From Paracoccaceae bacterium (GTDB lineage: Bacteria > Pseudomonadota > Alphaproteobacteria > Rhodobacterales > Rhodobacteraceae): 49,839 nt of DNA. Location: contig WRPH01000032.1 in NCBI GenBank assembly GCA_009773375.1, positions 1 through 49,839 on the forward strand. Reading direction: 5' to 3'. Positions within the stretch are counted from its first letter, which is position 1. Each line of letters opens with the position of its first letter. The notes under the pieces are model-generated. The model did no database searches and was not told where the DNA came from. It worked only from the letters and a program-made list of their open reading frames with translations. Positions 17,530 to 26,465 of this stretch are shown here, piece by piece. The translations under genes and the position numbers were made by a program.

Positions 17530-18141
17530 ATGTCGATTAAGCTTGGTATTGAGTTAGAATTGCACCAACTGTCCCTGCTGGCCCCGGCTGGCTACTTCGT
17601 TGGTTTGCACATCCGGTTCACGTCACCGCTGATGACGTTTCAGACCTATGACCAGGCCTGGACGGACCGCTATACCGAGCAAGGCTATGCCATGCGGGAT
17701 CCAATGATCGCATGGGGTTTTTCCACGACCGGCTCCATCCGATGGAGCGCGATTCCCGTCCCCGACACTTTCGGCATCATGCGCGAAGCGGCGACTTACG
17801 GGATGGTTTACGGCGTAGCGATTGCCTGTGGACCACTATCTTCGCGCACCATTGCTGGCATGGCCCGGTCTGATCGGGAATATACCGATCAAGAAATCGC
17901 CCGGATCGAGGCTTTGATCAACCGGCTGCACGATGCAACGCAGCCTCCGGAAAGCCTCACCGACGCGCAAGTCGAAGCCCTGCGTCTTATTGCGGCAGGG
18001 GAACGTCATACCGGGGCTGCTGCCAAGCTTGGTATATCCGAAAGCGCGCTGAAAGCGCGGCTGAACTCTGCGCGCATCAGGCTTATGGCGCGCACCACAG
18101 CCGAGGCGATCCAGCGGGCCAAGGATTACCGCCTGATCTGA
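17530..18141 (+). CDS. luxR: LuxR-family autoinducer-binding transcriptional regulator
   Basis: 203 residues. The N-terminal acyl-homoserine-lactone-binding domain has Trp44, Tyr48, Asp57-Pro58 and Trp72, with the same spacing (4, 9 and 15) as the ligand-contacting residues of TraR. The C-terminal part (about 140-203) is the LuxR HTH: LTDAQVEALRLIAAGERHTGAAAKLGISESALKARL. The protein is short: about 20-30 residues normally ahead of the ligand domain are missing. Its first codons (ATT, AAG, CTT, GGT, ATT, TTA) are AT-richer than the neighbours. It is 63 bases upstream of luxI in the same direction, so the two form a quorum-sensing pair. Confidence 0.9.
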   Translation: MSIKLGIELELHQLSLLAPAGYFVGLHIRFTSPLMTFQTYDQAWTDRYTEQGYAMRDPMIAWGFSTTGSIRWSAIPVPDTFGIMREAATYGMVYGVAIACGPLSSRTIAGMARSDREYTDQEIARIEALINRLHDATQPPESLTDAQVEALRLIAAGERHTGAAAKLGISESALKARLNSARIRLMARTTAEAIQRAKDYRLI

Positions 18142-18204
18142 CGGAACCTTCCGCATCGCGCAGGCTTTGGGATTTCTGCTCACCCCAATGCCGGAGAATA
18201 GACC

Positions 18205-18792
18205 ATGCAGACCACAACGCTTTCTTTTGCCAATATGCACAACCACGGCGAGCTTCTAGCCAACCTGTTTCGCGCACGGCGGCAGTCCTTCATTATTCAG
18301 AACCGCTGGGATCTGCCCGAAGCGCTGGGGATGGAATACGACCAGTATGATACCCCGGCCAGCCGCTGGATTGCCGTGCATGAGCGTGGCGAGATCCTGG
18401 CCGGGATTCGGCTGACCCCGACCACCGCGCGCTGTGGCATCTATTCCTACATGATTCGCGATGCGCAGAACGGCCTGCTTGATTCGATCCCCAGCGACCT
18501 GCTGTTTGCCCCGGCGCCGGTGGATGCCAATATCTGGGAATCCAGCCGGGTCTTCGTGTCGCAGCATACGCCGATGGCGATCAGGCGCCGCGTCCATGCG
18601 CATCTGATCACCGAGATGACCAAATCCGCCCGCGACCTTGGCGCGCATCATGTCATCGGCATCATCCCGGCGAACTGGCCCCGCTGGGCGCCGCGCTGCA
18701 ATCTGGATGTCGAAGCGGCTGGCCGCGTGCTGGAATTCGAAGGCTACGAATCGCAATGCGTGTCGATCAACCTGATCGGCAAGCTGCACTAA
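18205..18792 (+). CDS. luxI: Acyl-homoserine-lactone synthase (LuxI family)
   Basis: 195 residues. All hallmark LuxI residues are visible: Arg25 and Phe29 (RxxxF), Trp35, Asp46, Asp49, Arg69, Glu112 and Arg115 (ESSR). These bind S-adenosylmethionine and the acyl carrier. The enzyme should make an acyl-homoserine lactone in the cytoplasm; chain length cannot be predicted from sequence. A CCGGAGAA site precedes the ATG. A GC-rich 8-bp hairpin (18807-18836) follows. Confidence 0.93.
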   Translation: MQTTTLSFANMHNHGELLANLFRARRQSFIIQNRWDLPEALGMEYDQYDTPASRWIAVHERGEILAGIRLTPTTARCGIYSYMIRDAQNGLLDSIPSDLLFAPAPVDANIWESSRVFVSQHTPMAIRRRVHAHLITEMTKSARDLGAHHVIGIIPANWPRWAPRCNLDVEAAGRVLEFEGYESQCVSINLIGKLH

Positions 18793-18806
18793 GCGGTTAT
18801 CGTCAA

Positions 18807-18836
18807 GCCAGCGCTTCCCTCGCGGGCGGCGCTGGC
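18807..18836 (+). terminator. GC-rich hairpin after luxI
   Basis: Arms 18807-18814 and 18829-18836 (GCCAGCGC and complement) enclose a loop that itself can pair (CCC/GGG). There is no T-run, so termination is uncertain. It sits just before rarA. Confidence 0.4.
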
Positions 18837-18849
18837 CTATCCTGCCCGA

Positions 18850-20160
18850 ATGTCAGATCTGTTCGATACCCCCGGAAAACCCGCGCCAGAGGCACCCCGG
18901 CCGCTGGCCGACCGGCTACGCCCGCGCACGCTGGCGCAGGTTATCGGGCAATCGCATGTGCTTGGCCCAGAGGGTCCGCTCGGGGCGATGCTGGCGGCGC
19001 ACAGCCTGTCGTCGCTGATCCTGTGGGGTCCGCCCGGCGTGGGCAAAACCACCATCGCCCGGCTGCTGGCACATGAATCGGATCTGGCTTTCGTGCAGAT
19101 TTCCGCGATTTTCACCGGCGTTCCAGACCTGCGCAAGGTCTTCGAATCCGCTAAAATCCGGCGGCAGAACGGGCAAGGAACCCTGCTGTTCGTCGATGAA
19201 ATCCACCGTTTCAACAAGGCCCAGCAAGATGGCTTCCTGCCCTATATGGAAGACGGCACCATCCTTCTGGTTGGGGCCACCACCGAAAACCCCAGCTTCG
19301 AGCTGAACGCCGCTCTGCTGTCGCGGGCGCAAGTCATTGTTCTGGAACGGCTCGATCTGAAAGACCTCGAACTTTTGGCGCAACGGGCCGAAATGGAACT
19401 GGGTCGCGCGCTGCCCCTGAACGGTGACGCGCGCGAAGCGATGATCGAAATGGCCGACGGTGATGGCCGCGCGTTGCTGAACCTGATCGAACAGGTCGCG
19501 GCGTGGCGCTTGGATAAACCGCTGACCCGCGAGGCGCTGTCCACCCGGCTGATGCGCCGCGCCTCCAAATACGACAAATCCGGCGAGGAACATTACAACC
19601 TGATCTCTGCCCTGCACAAATCCGTGCGCGGTTCTGATCCCGACGCGGCGCTTTACTGGTTCGCCCGCATGCTGGAAGGCGGCGAAGACCCGCGCTTTCT
19701 GGCCCGCCGCATCACCCGCATGGCGGTCGAAGACATCGGCCTTGCCGACCCGCAGGCGCAGCAGGTCTGCCTTGAAGGCTGGCAAACCTACGAACGCCTC
19801 GGCTCGCCGGAAGGCGAACTCGCCCTGGCGCAGGCGGTGGTCTATCTGGCGCTCGCGCCGAAATCTAACGCCGTCTACACCGCCTACAAGGCCGCCCGCA
19901 TCGCCGCCCGCGAAACCGGCAGCCAGCCGCCGCCGCTGCACATCCGAAACGCGCCGACCAAGCTGATGAAAGACATCGGCTACGGCGCGGGTTACGCCTA
20001 TGACCACGACGCCGAAGACAGTTTTTCGGGGCAGGATTACTTCCCCGAGGGCATGAAGCGGCCGCTGTTCTACAACCCGCCCGAGCGTGGCTTTGAACGC
20101 GAGCTGAAAAAGCGCGTCGATTACTTCAGCAAACTGCGCGCCAAACGCCAAGGCCATTAA
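18850..20160 (+). CDS. rarA: Replication-associated recombination protein A (RarA/MgsA)
   Basis: 436 residues, an AAA+ ATPase related to clamp loaders that acts at stalled forks. N-terminal LADRLRPRTLAQVIGQSHVLGP; Walker A GPPGVGKTT (about 59-67); Walker B LLFVDEIHRFNKAQQDGFL; sensor 1 GATTENPSFELN; then the tetramerisation part with SLxKSVRGSDPDAALYWFARML and ARRITRMAVEDIGLADP. Full length. It starts 57 bases after luxI; no evident functional link. Confidence 0.96.
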   Translation: MSDLFDTPGKPAPEAPRPLADRLRPRTLAQVIGQSHVLGPEGPLGAMLAAHSLSSLILWGPPGVGKTTIARLLAHESDLAFVQISAIFTGVPDLRKVFESAKIRRQNGQGTLLFVDEIHRFNKAQQDGFLPYMEDGTILLVGATTENPSFELNAALLSRAQVIVLERLDLKDLELLAQRAEMELGRALPLNGDAREAMIEMADGDGRALLNLIEQVAAWRLDKPLTREALSTRLMRRASKYDKSGEEHYNLISALHKSVRGSDPDAALYWFARMLEGGEDPRFLARRITRMAVEDIGLADPQAQQVCLEGWQTYERLGSPEGELALAQAVVYLALAPKSNAVYTAYKAARIAARETGSQPPPLHIRNAPTKLMKDIGYGAGYAYDHDAEDSFSGQDYFPEGMKRPLFYNPPERGFERELKKRVDYFSKLRAKRQGH

Positions 20161-20169
20161 CCTTAACGG

Positions 20170-20218
20170 CTTCATCTTGGCATAAATACTCTGGGGTCCG
20201 GGGTGACGCCCCGGTCCG
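20170..20218 (+). repeat. CTTCATCTTGGC 3'-end repeat, copy 1 (after rarA)
   Basis: Bases 20170-20191 match 20 of 22 with the arms of the large palindrome at 29369-29455 (CTTCATCTTGGC then AAATACTC). A GC-rich hairpin follows (about 20196-20218: CCGGGG/CCCCGG with outer GG/CC). It begins nine bases after the rarA stop. The 97-base gap to crcB shows no fluoride riboswitch that I can recognise. Confidence 0.7.
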
Positions 20219-20257
20219 CCCGTTGACAAACCGGCGATCAGCGCCCAATGAAACCAG

Positions 20258-20608
20258 ATGTTCTACACGCTCTCACAAGTCGCCCTTGGCGGCGCTGTTG
20301 GCTCGGTTTTGCGTTATGCAACCGTCACCAGCCTTGGCGCACCCATCGGCACCGCACTGGTCAATGTGCTGGGCAGCTTCCTGATCGGCATCCTTTATAT
20401 CGCGTTGTCGAAAACCGCCCTGTCGCCGTTGCTGATCACTGGCGTTCTGGGTGGCTTTACCACCTTTTCCGCCTTCAGCCTCGATACGCTGAAACTCTGG
20501 CAATCCGGCCAGATCGCGCAGGCCGCCGCCTATACGCTGGCCTCGGTCGCGCTATCCCTCATCGCTGTCGCCCTTGGTGCAGCCCTCGCCCGTGGAGCCC
20601 TCGCATGA
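20258..20608 (+). CDS. crcB: Fluoride exporter CrcB/Fluc
   Basis: 116 residues with four hydrophobic helices. It has the family marks GGAVGSVLRY, N in LVNVLGSFLIG, and GGFTTFSAFSLD (the TFSxFS signature that lines the fluoride path). Proteins of this family form dual-topology dimers that expel fluoride. The last four bases overlap rluC. Confidence 0.95.
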   Translation: MFYTLSQVALGGAVGSVLRYATVTSLGAPIGTALVNVLGSFLIGILYIALSKTALSPLLITGVLGGFTTFSAFSLDTLKLWQSGQIAQAAAYTLASVALSLIAVALGAALARGALA

Positions 20609-21645
20609 GCGCCGTTATCCTTCTGACCGTCACCGAAGAAGACGGCGAGCAGCGTCTGGACCGCTGGTTCAAAAAGCGCTTCCCGCATGTCACCCAAGGC
20701 CATGTCGAAAAGATGTGCCGCACCGGCCAGGTCCGGGTTGATTCTGCCCGCTGCAAGGCGTCCGACCGGGTGATCCCCGGCCAGACCATCCGCGTGCCGC
20801 CCTTGCCCGACGAATCCGCCCCCGCGCCGCGCCGGGCGGGCAGCATCACTGCCGCCGATGAAAAGATGATCCAGAACGCCGTGCTGTGGAAGGATGACCA
20901 TATCATCATTCTGAACAAGCCACCCGGCCTGCCCAGTCAGGGCGGCTCGGGCCAAGGTGACCGCCATGTCGATGGCCTCTGCGAGGCGCTGAAATTCGGC
21001 TACAAGGAAAAGCCCAAGCTGGTCCACCGGCTGGATAAAGACACCTCCGGCCTGTTGATGCTGGCCCGCACCGATCGCGTCGCCCGCGCCCTGTCCGAGG
21101 CGTTGCGCCACCGTCTGACCCGTAAAATCTACTGGGCCGCCGTCGCTGGCGTGCCGCATCCGCGCAAAGGCTCGATCAAATACGGGCTGATGAAGGCCGG
21201 CGGCGGTCGCGGTGGCGATGAAAAGATGATCTGCGTCCACCCCGCCAAGATGGCCGATTTTCCCGAGGCCAAGCGCGCCCAGACCGATTATTTCGTGCTG
21301 TGGTTCCTTGGCAACCGGCTGTCGTGGATGGCGCTGGAACCCGTCACCGGCCGCACCCACCAGCTGCGCGCGCATATGGCGGAAATGGGCCACCCGATCA
21401 TTGGCGATGGCAAATATGGCGGTGGCACCACTGAAAACATGGGCGATGGCTGGGGCGCGGGCATGGGCGGCGATCTGTCGCGCAAACTGCACCTGCACGC
21501 CCGCATGTTGAAGGTGCAGCACCCGATCACCAAGGAAATGATGACCTGGATCGCGCCCTTGCCGGAACACATGCAGCGCACCTGGAAGACCCTCGACTGG
21601 GGCGAAAACGATGTGCCGCTCGATCCGTTCGGGGATACCGAATGA
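20605..21645 (+). CDS. rluC: RluA-family 23S rRNA pseudouridine synthase (RluC-like)
   Basis: 346 residues. An N-terminal S4 RNA-binding domain (DRWFKKRFPHVTQGHVEKMCRTGQVRVDSARCKASDRV) precedes the catalytic domain with the invariant Asp in VHRLDKDTSGLLMLAR, plus GRTHQLRAHM near the C-terminus. It fits RluC, which modifies uridines around 955, 2504 and 2580 of 23S rRNA. The frame is open much further upstream, through crcB, but the ATG at 20605 gives the right protein and an ATGA overlap. It overlaps atp12 by four bases. Confidence 0.92.
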   Translation: MSAVILLTVTEEDGEQRLDRWFKKRFPHVTQGHVEKMCRTGQVRVDSARCKASDRVIPGQTIRVPPLPDESAPAPRRAGSITAADEKMIQNAVLWKDDHIIILNKPPGLPSQGGSGQGDRHVDGLCEALKFGYKEKPKLVHRLDKDTSGLLMLARTDRVARALSEALRHRLTRKIYWAAVAGVPHPRKGSIKYGLMKAGGGRGGDEKMICVHPAKMADFPEAKRAQTDYFVLWFLGNRLSWMALEPVTGRTHQLRAHMAEMGHPIIGDGKYGGGTTENMGDGWGAGMGGDLSRKLHLHARMLKVQHPITKEMMTWIAPLPEHMQRTWKTLDWGENDVPLDPFGDTE

Positions 21646-22349
21646 GCGCGTGGAAGGCCAAACGCTTTTGGAAACAAGCCGTTGCCGAGGCCTGTGACGG
21701 CGGCTTCACGGTAAAACTCGACGGGCGCGCGGTGAAAACCCCGGCCCGGCGGGCGCTGGTGCTGCCCAGTGTTGCGATGGCGCAGGCGATTGCCGCCGAG
21801 TGGGATGCACAACAGGGGCTGGTCAAGCCCGACACCATGCCCGTCACCCGCGCCGCCAATTCCGCGCTCGACAAGGTGTCCGAGCAATTTGCCGAAGTCG
21901 CAGACCTGCTCGCCGCCTATGGCGCGTCCGATCTGCTCTGCTACCGCGCCACCGGCCCCGCCGAACTGATCGCGCGTCAGGCCGCCGCCTGGGACCCGCT
22001 GCTCGATTGGTCCGCCACCGCGCTGAACGCGCCGCTGCTGTCCACCGAAGGCGTCGTCCACATTGCCCAGCCCGAAGCCTCCATCGCCCGGCTGTCTGCG
22101 CTGGTGCATGGCTTCACCCCGTTTCAGCTTGCCGCCGTGCATGATCTGATCGCGATTTCCGGCTCGCTGGTGCTGGCGCTGGCCGTCACGCGCGGCCGGA
22201 TCAGCGTCGAACAGGCCTGGGATCTCAGCCGAATCGATGAAACCTGGCAGAACGAACTTTGGGGCGTCGATGACGATGCCGCTGTGTTGGAATCGCTGAA
22301 ACGGCAGGCACTGATCGAGGCCGCGCGATTCTTCGTATTGTGCGGGTAA
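21642..22349 (+). CDS. ATP12 family F1-ATPase assembly chaperone
   Basis: 235 residues. Starts with the typical AWKAKRFWKQAVAEACDGGFTVKLDGRAVKTPAR; middle PVTRAANSALDKV and DLLCYRATGPAELIARQAAAWDPLLDW; end EQAWDLSRIDETWQNELWG. These are the conserved blocks of ATP12 proteins, which bind F1 alpha subunits during ATP synthase assembly in mitochondria and alphaproteobacteria. It is translationally coupled to rluC. Confidence 0.93.
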   Translation: MSAWKAKRFWKQAVAEACDGGFTVKLDGRAVKTPARRALVLPSVAMAQAIAAEWDAQQGLVKPDTMPVTRAANSALDKVSEQFAEVADLLAAYGASDLLCYRATGPAELIARQAAAWDPLLDWSATALNAPLLSTEGVVHIAQPEASIARLSALVHGFTPFQLAAVHDLIAISGSLVLALAVTRGRISVEQAWDLSRIDETWQNELWGVDDDAAVLESLKRQALIEAARFFVLCG

Positions 22350-22358
22350 CAATCTATC

Positions 22359-22380
22359 CGCAATCCGCTGCAAGATTGCG
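22359..22380 (+). terminator. 7-bp hairpin after the ATP12 gene
   Basis: CGCAATC (22359-22365) pairs perfectly with 22374-22380 across an 8-base loop, ten bases after the stop. No T-run follows. Weak terminator candidate. Confidence 0.35.
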
Positions 22381-22543
22381 CATTCTGTCAGCCTGAACAC
22401 TCCAACTTGCGCCGATTGCGCTAACATCCGTCATATTGGCGGTTTTGCTTGACGCTTCGCGCCGCTATGCCCGAAGATCATCGGTACTGGCGACATGCAT
22501 CGCCACCGGTATCGCACCCGCGACCCACGCGGGGCACAAAACC

Positions 22544-22564
22544 TTCGCCCAAAAAATGGGCGAA
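22544..22564 (+). promoter_or_regulatory. Hairpin in the bztA leader
   Basis: TTCGCCCA (22544-22551) pairs perfectly with 22557-22564 around AAAAA. The ribosome binding site (GGAAGAGG, 22569-22576) begins four bases after it and the bztA ATG is at 22581. The 230-base region upstream of bztA contains no other gene; several weak promoter-like pairs exist (TTGCGC at about 22410, TTGACG at about 22450), none convincing. Confidence 0.4.
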
Positions 22565-22580
22565 ACAGGAAGAGGTACGA

Positions 22581-23615
22581 ATGAAGAAATCTGTATTTTT
22601 TGGCGCGCTTGCGGCCACCACCATGTTCACCGGCGCGGCGTTCGCTGGCACGCTGGATGATGTGAAAGCCCGTGGTGAGCTGATCTGCGGCTCCAACGTC
22701 GCGCTGACCGGCTTTGGCGCACCGGATGCCGCTGGCAACTACGTTGGCTTTGACGTTGACCTGTGCAAGGCGCTTGCCGCCGCTGTGCTGGGCGATGCCA
22801 CCAAGGTCAAATACGTTCCGACCACCGGTGAAACCCGTTTCACCGCGCTGGCTTCGGGCGAAGTCGATGTGCTGATCCGCAACTCGACATGGACCTTCTC
22901 GCGCGATACCGACCTCAAGTTCGATTTCGTCGCGGTGAACTACTACGATGGTCAGGGCTTCATGGTGAAGAAAGACCTCGGCGTTTCTTCCGCCAAGGAA
23001 CTCGATGGCGCGACCGTCTGCATTCAGACCGGCACCACCACCGAGCTTAACCTGGCCGACTTCTTCAAGCACAACAACATCAGCTATACGCCTGTGACCG
23101 TCGGCGACGATGCCGAAGCCCAGCGTCAGTATGAAGCCGGTGCTTGCGATACCTTTACCACCGACGCGTCGGGCCTTGCGTCCAACCGCGCCGCAATGGC
23201 CGATCCGACAAACCATATCATCCTGCCGGAAATCATCTCGAAAGAGCCGCTCGGCCCGCTGGTGCGTCATGGCGATAACAACTGGGGCGATGTCGTGCGC
23301 TGGACCTATTACGCATTGGTCGCTGCCGAAGAAAAAGGCATCACCAAGGCTAATCTGGAAGAGTTGGCCACCAAAGCGGCCGCAGACCCGAACTCAGACC
23401 CCGAAGTCAAGCGTCTGCTCGGCATCGGCGACGATGATCTGGGCGCGATGATTGGGCTGGATAAAGAATGGGCCAAGCGCGCGATTGCCGCTTCGGGCAA
23501 CTATGGCGAAATCTTTGAAGCCAACATCGGCACTGCCACCCCGATCGGTCTGGCCCGTGGCCTGAACGCACAGTGGACCCAGGGCGGCCTGCAATACGCC
23601 CCGCCGTTCCGGTAA
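22581..23615 (+). CDS. bztA: Glutamate/glutamine/aspartate/asparagine ABC transporter, substrate-binding protein
   Basis: 344 residues. Signal peptide MKKSVFFGALAATTMFTGAAFA (1-22) is followed by a periplasmic binding domain: LDDVKARGELICGSNVALTGFG, FDVDLCKALAAAVLGDATKVKYVP and GEVDVLIRNSTWTFSRD. This is the BztA/AapJ type. The start at 22581 is fixed by the signal peptide and the GGAAGAGG site; the longer upstream frame is non-coding. First gene of bztABCD. Confidence 0.96.
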   Translation: MKKSVFFGALAATTMFTGAAFAGTLDDVKARGELICGSNVALTGFGAPDAAGNYVGFDVDLCKALAAAVLGDATKVKYVPTTGETRFTALASGEVDVLIRNSTWTFSRDTDLKFDFVAVNYYDGQGFMVKKDLGVSSAKELDGATVCIQTGTTTELNLADFFKHNNISYTPVTVGDDAEAQRQYEAGACDTFTTDASGLASNRAAMADPTNHIILPEIISKEPLGPLVRHGDNNWGDVVRWTYYALVAAEEKGITKANLEELATKAAADPNSDPEVKRLLGIGDDDLGAMIGLDKEWAKRAIAASGNYGEIFEANIGTATPIGLARGLNAQWTQGGLQYAPPFR

Positions 23616-23703
23616 TCTGATGTTTCGACCGGGCGCTGACCGCTGGGGGCGACCCCGAACGACCGGCAAAAGCCCGGCATGCGGCAGGGCAGGGGGAAAT
23701 ACC

Positions 23704-25005
23704 ATGACGCTCGCGACCGAGCCGCCGAAGGATAGCTTTCGGCTGAGCATGCTCATTTACGACACCCGCTACCGTGCCATCACCATTCAGGTGATCGTGC
23801 TGGCCCTGTTTCTGGCCGGGGTGGCGTGGCTGACCAACAACACCATCCAGAACCTTGCCGCCAAGGGCAAGGACATCAACTTTGGCTTCCTGCTCAACCG
23901 GGCGGGCTATGACATCGACCAACAGCTGATCCCCTATACCAACGACAGCACGCATGGCCGTGCGCTGGTGATCGGGCTGCTGAACACGCTGATCGTCGCG
24001 TTTTTCGGCTGCATCTTCGCCACCCTGATCGGCGTTTTCGCCGGGGTGCTGCGGCTGTCGAAGAACTGGCTGGTCGGTCGGCTGATGACCGTCTACGTCG
24101 AGGTGTTCCGCAACGTGCCGCTGCTGCTGTGGATCGTGCTGGCCTTCGTGATCTTCTCGGAAACCATGCCCGAGCCGAAGGATTTCAAAGTCACGCAAGA
24201 GATGATCGACACCGGCACCTCCCCCGCCGCGCAGAAGATCTTCTTTGACAGCGTCGCCATCACCGCCCGCGGCACCAACATTCCGATGCCGATGCTGACC
24301 CGACCCTTCGGCGGGTTTCAACTGGCGGGCGTCAATGTCAGCTTTTCCGTGCTGGCCACATTGGCGGTGATCGCAGGCTCGCTCTGGGTCAACCGCCGCA
24401 TCCGCCGCCACGCCAAAGCGGTGCAGGAGGCCACCGGCGAACGGCCCACTACATGGTGGAAAACCCTCGCCGTGCTGATCCTGCCAACCGCCGCGCTTCT
24501 TGTCGCCATGGGCCTGCATTGGGACATTCCCGGCTTTGCCACCACCGAAACCGGCGTGTCCAAGGGCTTCAATCTGGTCGGCGGGCTCAACGTCGCCCAC
24601 AGCTTCACCGCGCTGCTGATCGCGCTGTCGGTCTACCACGGCACCTATATCGCCGAGGCGGTGCGCTCGGGCATCATGGCGATCAGCCGTGGCCAGTCCG
24701 AAGCCGCCTTCGCGCTGGGTCTGCGCCCCGGTCGCACCATGAACCTGATCATCCTGCCGCAAGCCCTGCGCGTCATCATCCCGCCGCTGATCAGCCAATA
24801 TCTCAACCTGACCAAGAACACGACGCTGGGCATGGCGATCAGCTACCTTGACCTCAAGGGCACGCTGGGCGGTATCACCCTGAACCAGACCGGCCGCGAG
24901 CTGGAGTGTATGCTGTTGATGATGCTGATCTATCTGGTGCTGTCGCTGACGATTTCGGCGGGCATGAACATCTTCAACAACGCCATGAAACTGAAGGAGC
25001 GTTAA
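23704..25005 (+). CDS. bztB: Amino-acid ABC transporter permease BztB
   Basis: 433 residues, multi-pass inner membrane protein. TM1 is at 26-47 (ITIQVIVLALFLAGVAWLT). The C-terminal half has the permease coupling motif YIAEAVRSGIMAISRGQSEAAFALGL...IILPQALR. A long periplasmic insert with SAGQP-like variable residues separates the first helices, as is usual for BztB/AapQ. The ATG at 23704 follows GGGGGAAAT. It is one base from bztC. Confidence 0.95.
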   Translation: MTLATEPPKDSFRLSMLIYDTRYRAITIQVIVLALFLAGVAWLTNNTIQNLAAKGKDINFGFLLNRAGYDIDQQLIPYTNDSTHGRALVIGLLNTLIVAFFGCIFATLIGVFAGVLRLSKNWLVGRLMTVYVEVFRNVPLLLWIVLAFVIFSETMPEPKDFKVTQEMIDTGTSPAAQKIFFDSVAITARGTNIPMPMLTRPFGGFQLAGVNVSFSVLATLAVIAGSLWVNRRIRRHAKAVQEATGERPTTWWKTLAVLILPTAALLVAMGLHWDIPGFATTETGVSKGFNLVGGLNVAHSFTALLIALSVYHGTYIAEAVRSGIMAISRGQSEAAFALGLRPGRTMNLIILPQALRVIIPPLISQYLNLTKNTTLGMAISYLDLKGTLGGITLNQTGRELECMLLMMLIYLVLSLTISAGMNIFNNAMKLKER

Positions 25006-25006
25006 G

Positions 25007-26452
25007 ATGACCAAATCGCTTTCCTTCGTGCGCACCCAAATGCTGCCGCAACAAGCGCCGCCCGTCACCGAACGTGGCGCGGTGAAATGGCTGCGGGAAA
25101 ACCTGTTCTCCGGCTGGTTCAATTCCCTGCTGACCGTGCTGGGCGCGCTGGCGGTGGTCTGGCTGCTGCAAGCCACGCTGCCCTGGCTTCTGAACGGGGT
25201 GTGGACCGCGAACTCGCTGGGTGAATGCCGCAGCATCATCGCCGCTTCGGCAGGCGAGGGGGCAGTGGGCGCCTGCTGGGCGATGATCCGCGAACGCTGG
25301 CACCAGTTCCTGTTTGGCTTCTATCCGATCGAGGCTTACTGGCGTCCGGTGCTGGCCTTTGGCCTGTTGTTCGTGGCACTTGCCCCGGTGCTGTATTTCG
25401 GCCTGCGCCGGACGAATATGCTGATGATCGGCATTACTGGTGCGCTGACCGTGCTGGCGCTGCTGGGCGTGCATACCGACAGCGCACATGTGCTGCTGGT
25501 GGCGGTGATCCTGCTGGCGCTTCTGGGCGTGGCCGCCGTGGCCCCGACCAAACTGCTCTGGTTCACCCTGATTTACCCGGCGGTCGCCTTCTACCTGCTG
25601 TGGGGCGGTTCGGTCTGGGGACCGGTCGGCGTGCTTCTGGGCCTGGCGATCATGGCGGCGATCTGGTGGCTGCTGCAAGCCCGGCTTGGCGTCGTCGTGG
25701 CCACCTCGGTGGGCTTTGTCGCCGCCTGCGTCTGGTGGCTGGCGCTGCAAAGCTACCTGACCACGCCGCTGGCCAACGCGATGCCCCTGGGCCTCAGCGC
25801 GGTGAACAGCGACAAGTTCGGCGGCTTCCTGCTGTCCTTCGTCATCGGCATCGCGGCGATCTCGGCCTCGCTGCCGCTGGGCATCCTGCTGGCACTGGGC
25901 AGGCGATCCGATATGCTGCTGGTGAAATCGCTGTCGGTCGGCTTCATCGAATTCGTCCGCGGTGTGCCGTTGATCACCATGCTGTTCACCGCCTCGCTGC
26001 TGCTGCAATATTTCCTGCCGCCGCGCACCAACATCGACCTGATCCTGCGCGTGATCATCCTCGTCACCCTGTTTGCTTCGGCCTATATCGCCGAGGTGAT
26101 CCGCGGTGGTCTGGCCGCCTTACCGCGCGGCCAATACGAGGCTGCCGACGCGCTGGGGCTGGATTATTGGCAGGCACAGCGGCTGATCATCATGCCGCAG
26201 GCGCTGAAAATCTCGATCCCCGGCATCGTGTCGTCGTTCATCGGCCTGTTCAAGGATACCACGCTGGTCGCCTTGGTCGGGCTTGCCGACCCGCTGCAAG
26301 GCATCACCAAAATCGTCCGCGCCGACATCAACTGGAAGGGCATCTACTGGGAGCCTTTCATCTTCGTCGGTGCCATCTTCTTTCTCGTCTGCTTCGGCAT
26401 GTCCCGATACTCGATGTATCTGGAGCGCAAGCTGAAGACCGATCACCGCTAA
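25007..26452 (+). CDS. bztC: Amino-acid ABC transporter permease BztC (enlarged)
   Basis: 481 residues. The C-terminal permease domain has [47 protein letters not shown] and [17 protein letters not shown], which is the BztC/AapM type. The middle (about residues 120-265) is almost entirely hydrophobic and looks longer than in the usual ~430-residue proteins, suggesting one or two extra membrane spans. Two cysteines (in LGECRS and GACWAM) mark the periplasmic loop before them. Tight in operon: one base after bztB, 13 before bztD. Confidence 0.93.
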   Translation: MTKSLSFVRTQMLPQQAPPVTERGAVKWLRENLFSGWFNSLLTVLGALAVVWLLQATLPWLLNGVWTANSLGECRSIIAASAGEGAVGACWAMIRERWHQFLFGFYPIEAYWRPVLAFGLLFVALAPVLYFGLRRTNMLMIGITGALTVLALLGVHTDSAHVLLVAVILLALLGVAAVAPTKLLWFTLIYPAVAFYLLWGGSVWGPVGVLLGLAIMAAIWWLLQARLGVVVATSVGFVAACVWWLALQSYLTTPLANAMPLGLSAVNSDKFGGFLLSFVIGIAAISASLPLGILLALGRRSDMLLVKSLSVGFIEFVRGVPLITMLFTASLLLQYFLPPRTNIDLILRVIILVTLFASAYIAEVIRGGLAALPRGQYEAADALGLDYWQAQRLIIMPQALKISIPGIVSSFIGLFKDTTLVALVGLADPLQGITKIVRADINWKGIYWEPFIFVGAIFFLVCFGMSRYSMYLERKLKTDHR

Positions 26453-26465
26453 CAGGGGCCGCATC

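Noticed and set aside
20161..20257. Possible fluoride riboswitch before crcB
   Set aside because: The expected conserved crcB-motif segments and pseudoknot could not be found; the hairpin there belongs to the 3'-end repeat after rarA.
23407..25239. Long minus-strand frame opposite bztA and bztB
   Set aside because: His/Gln/Asp-rich translation without domains, wholly antisense to bzt genes; a shadow.
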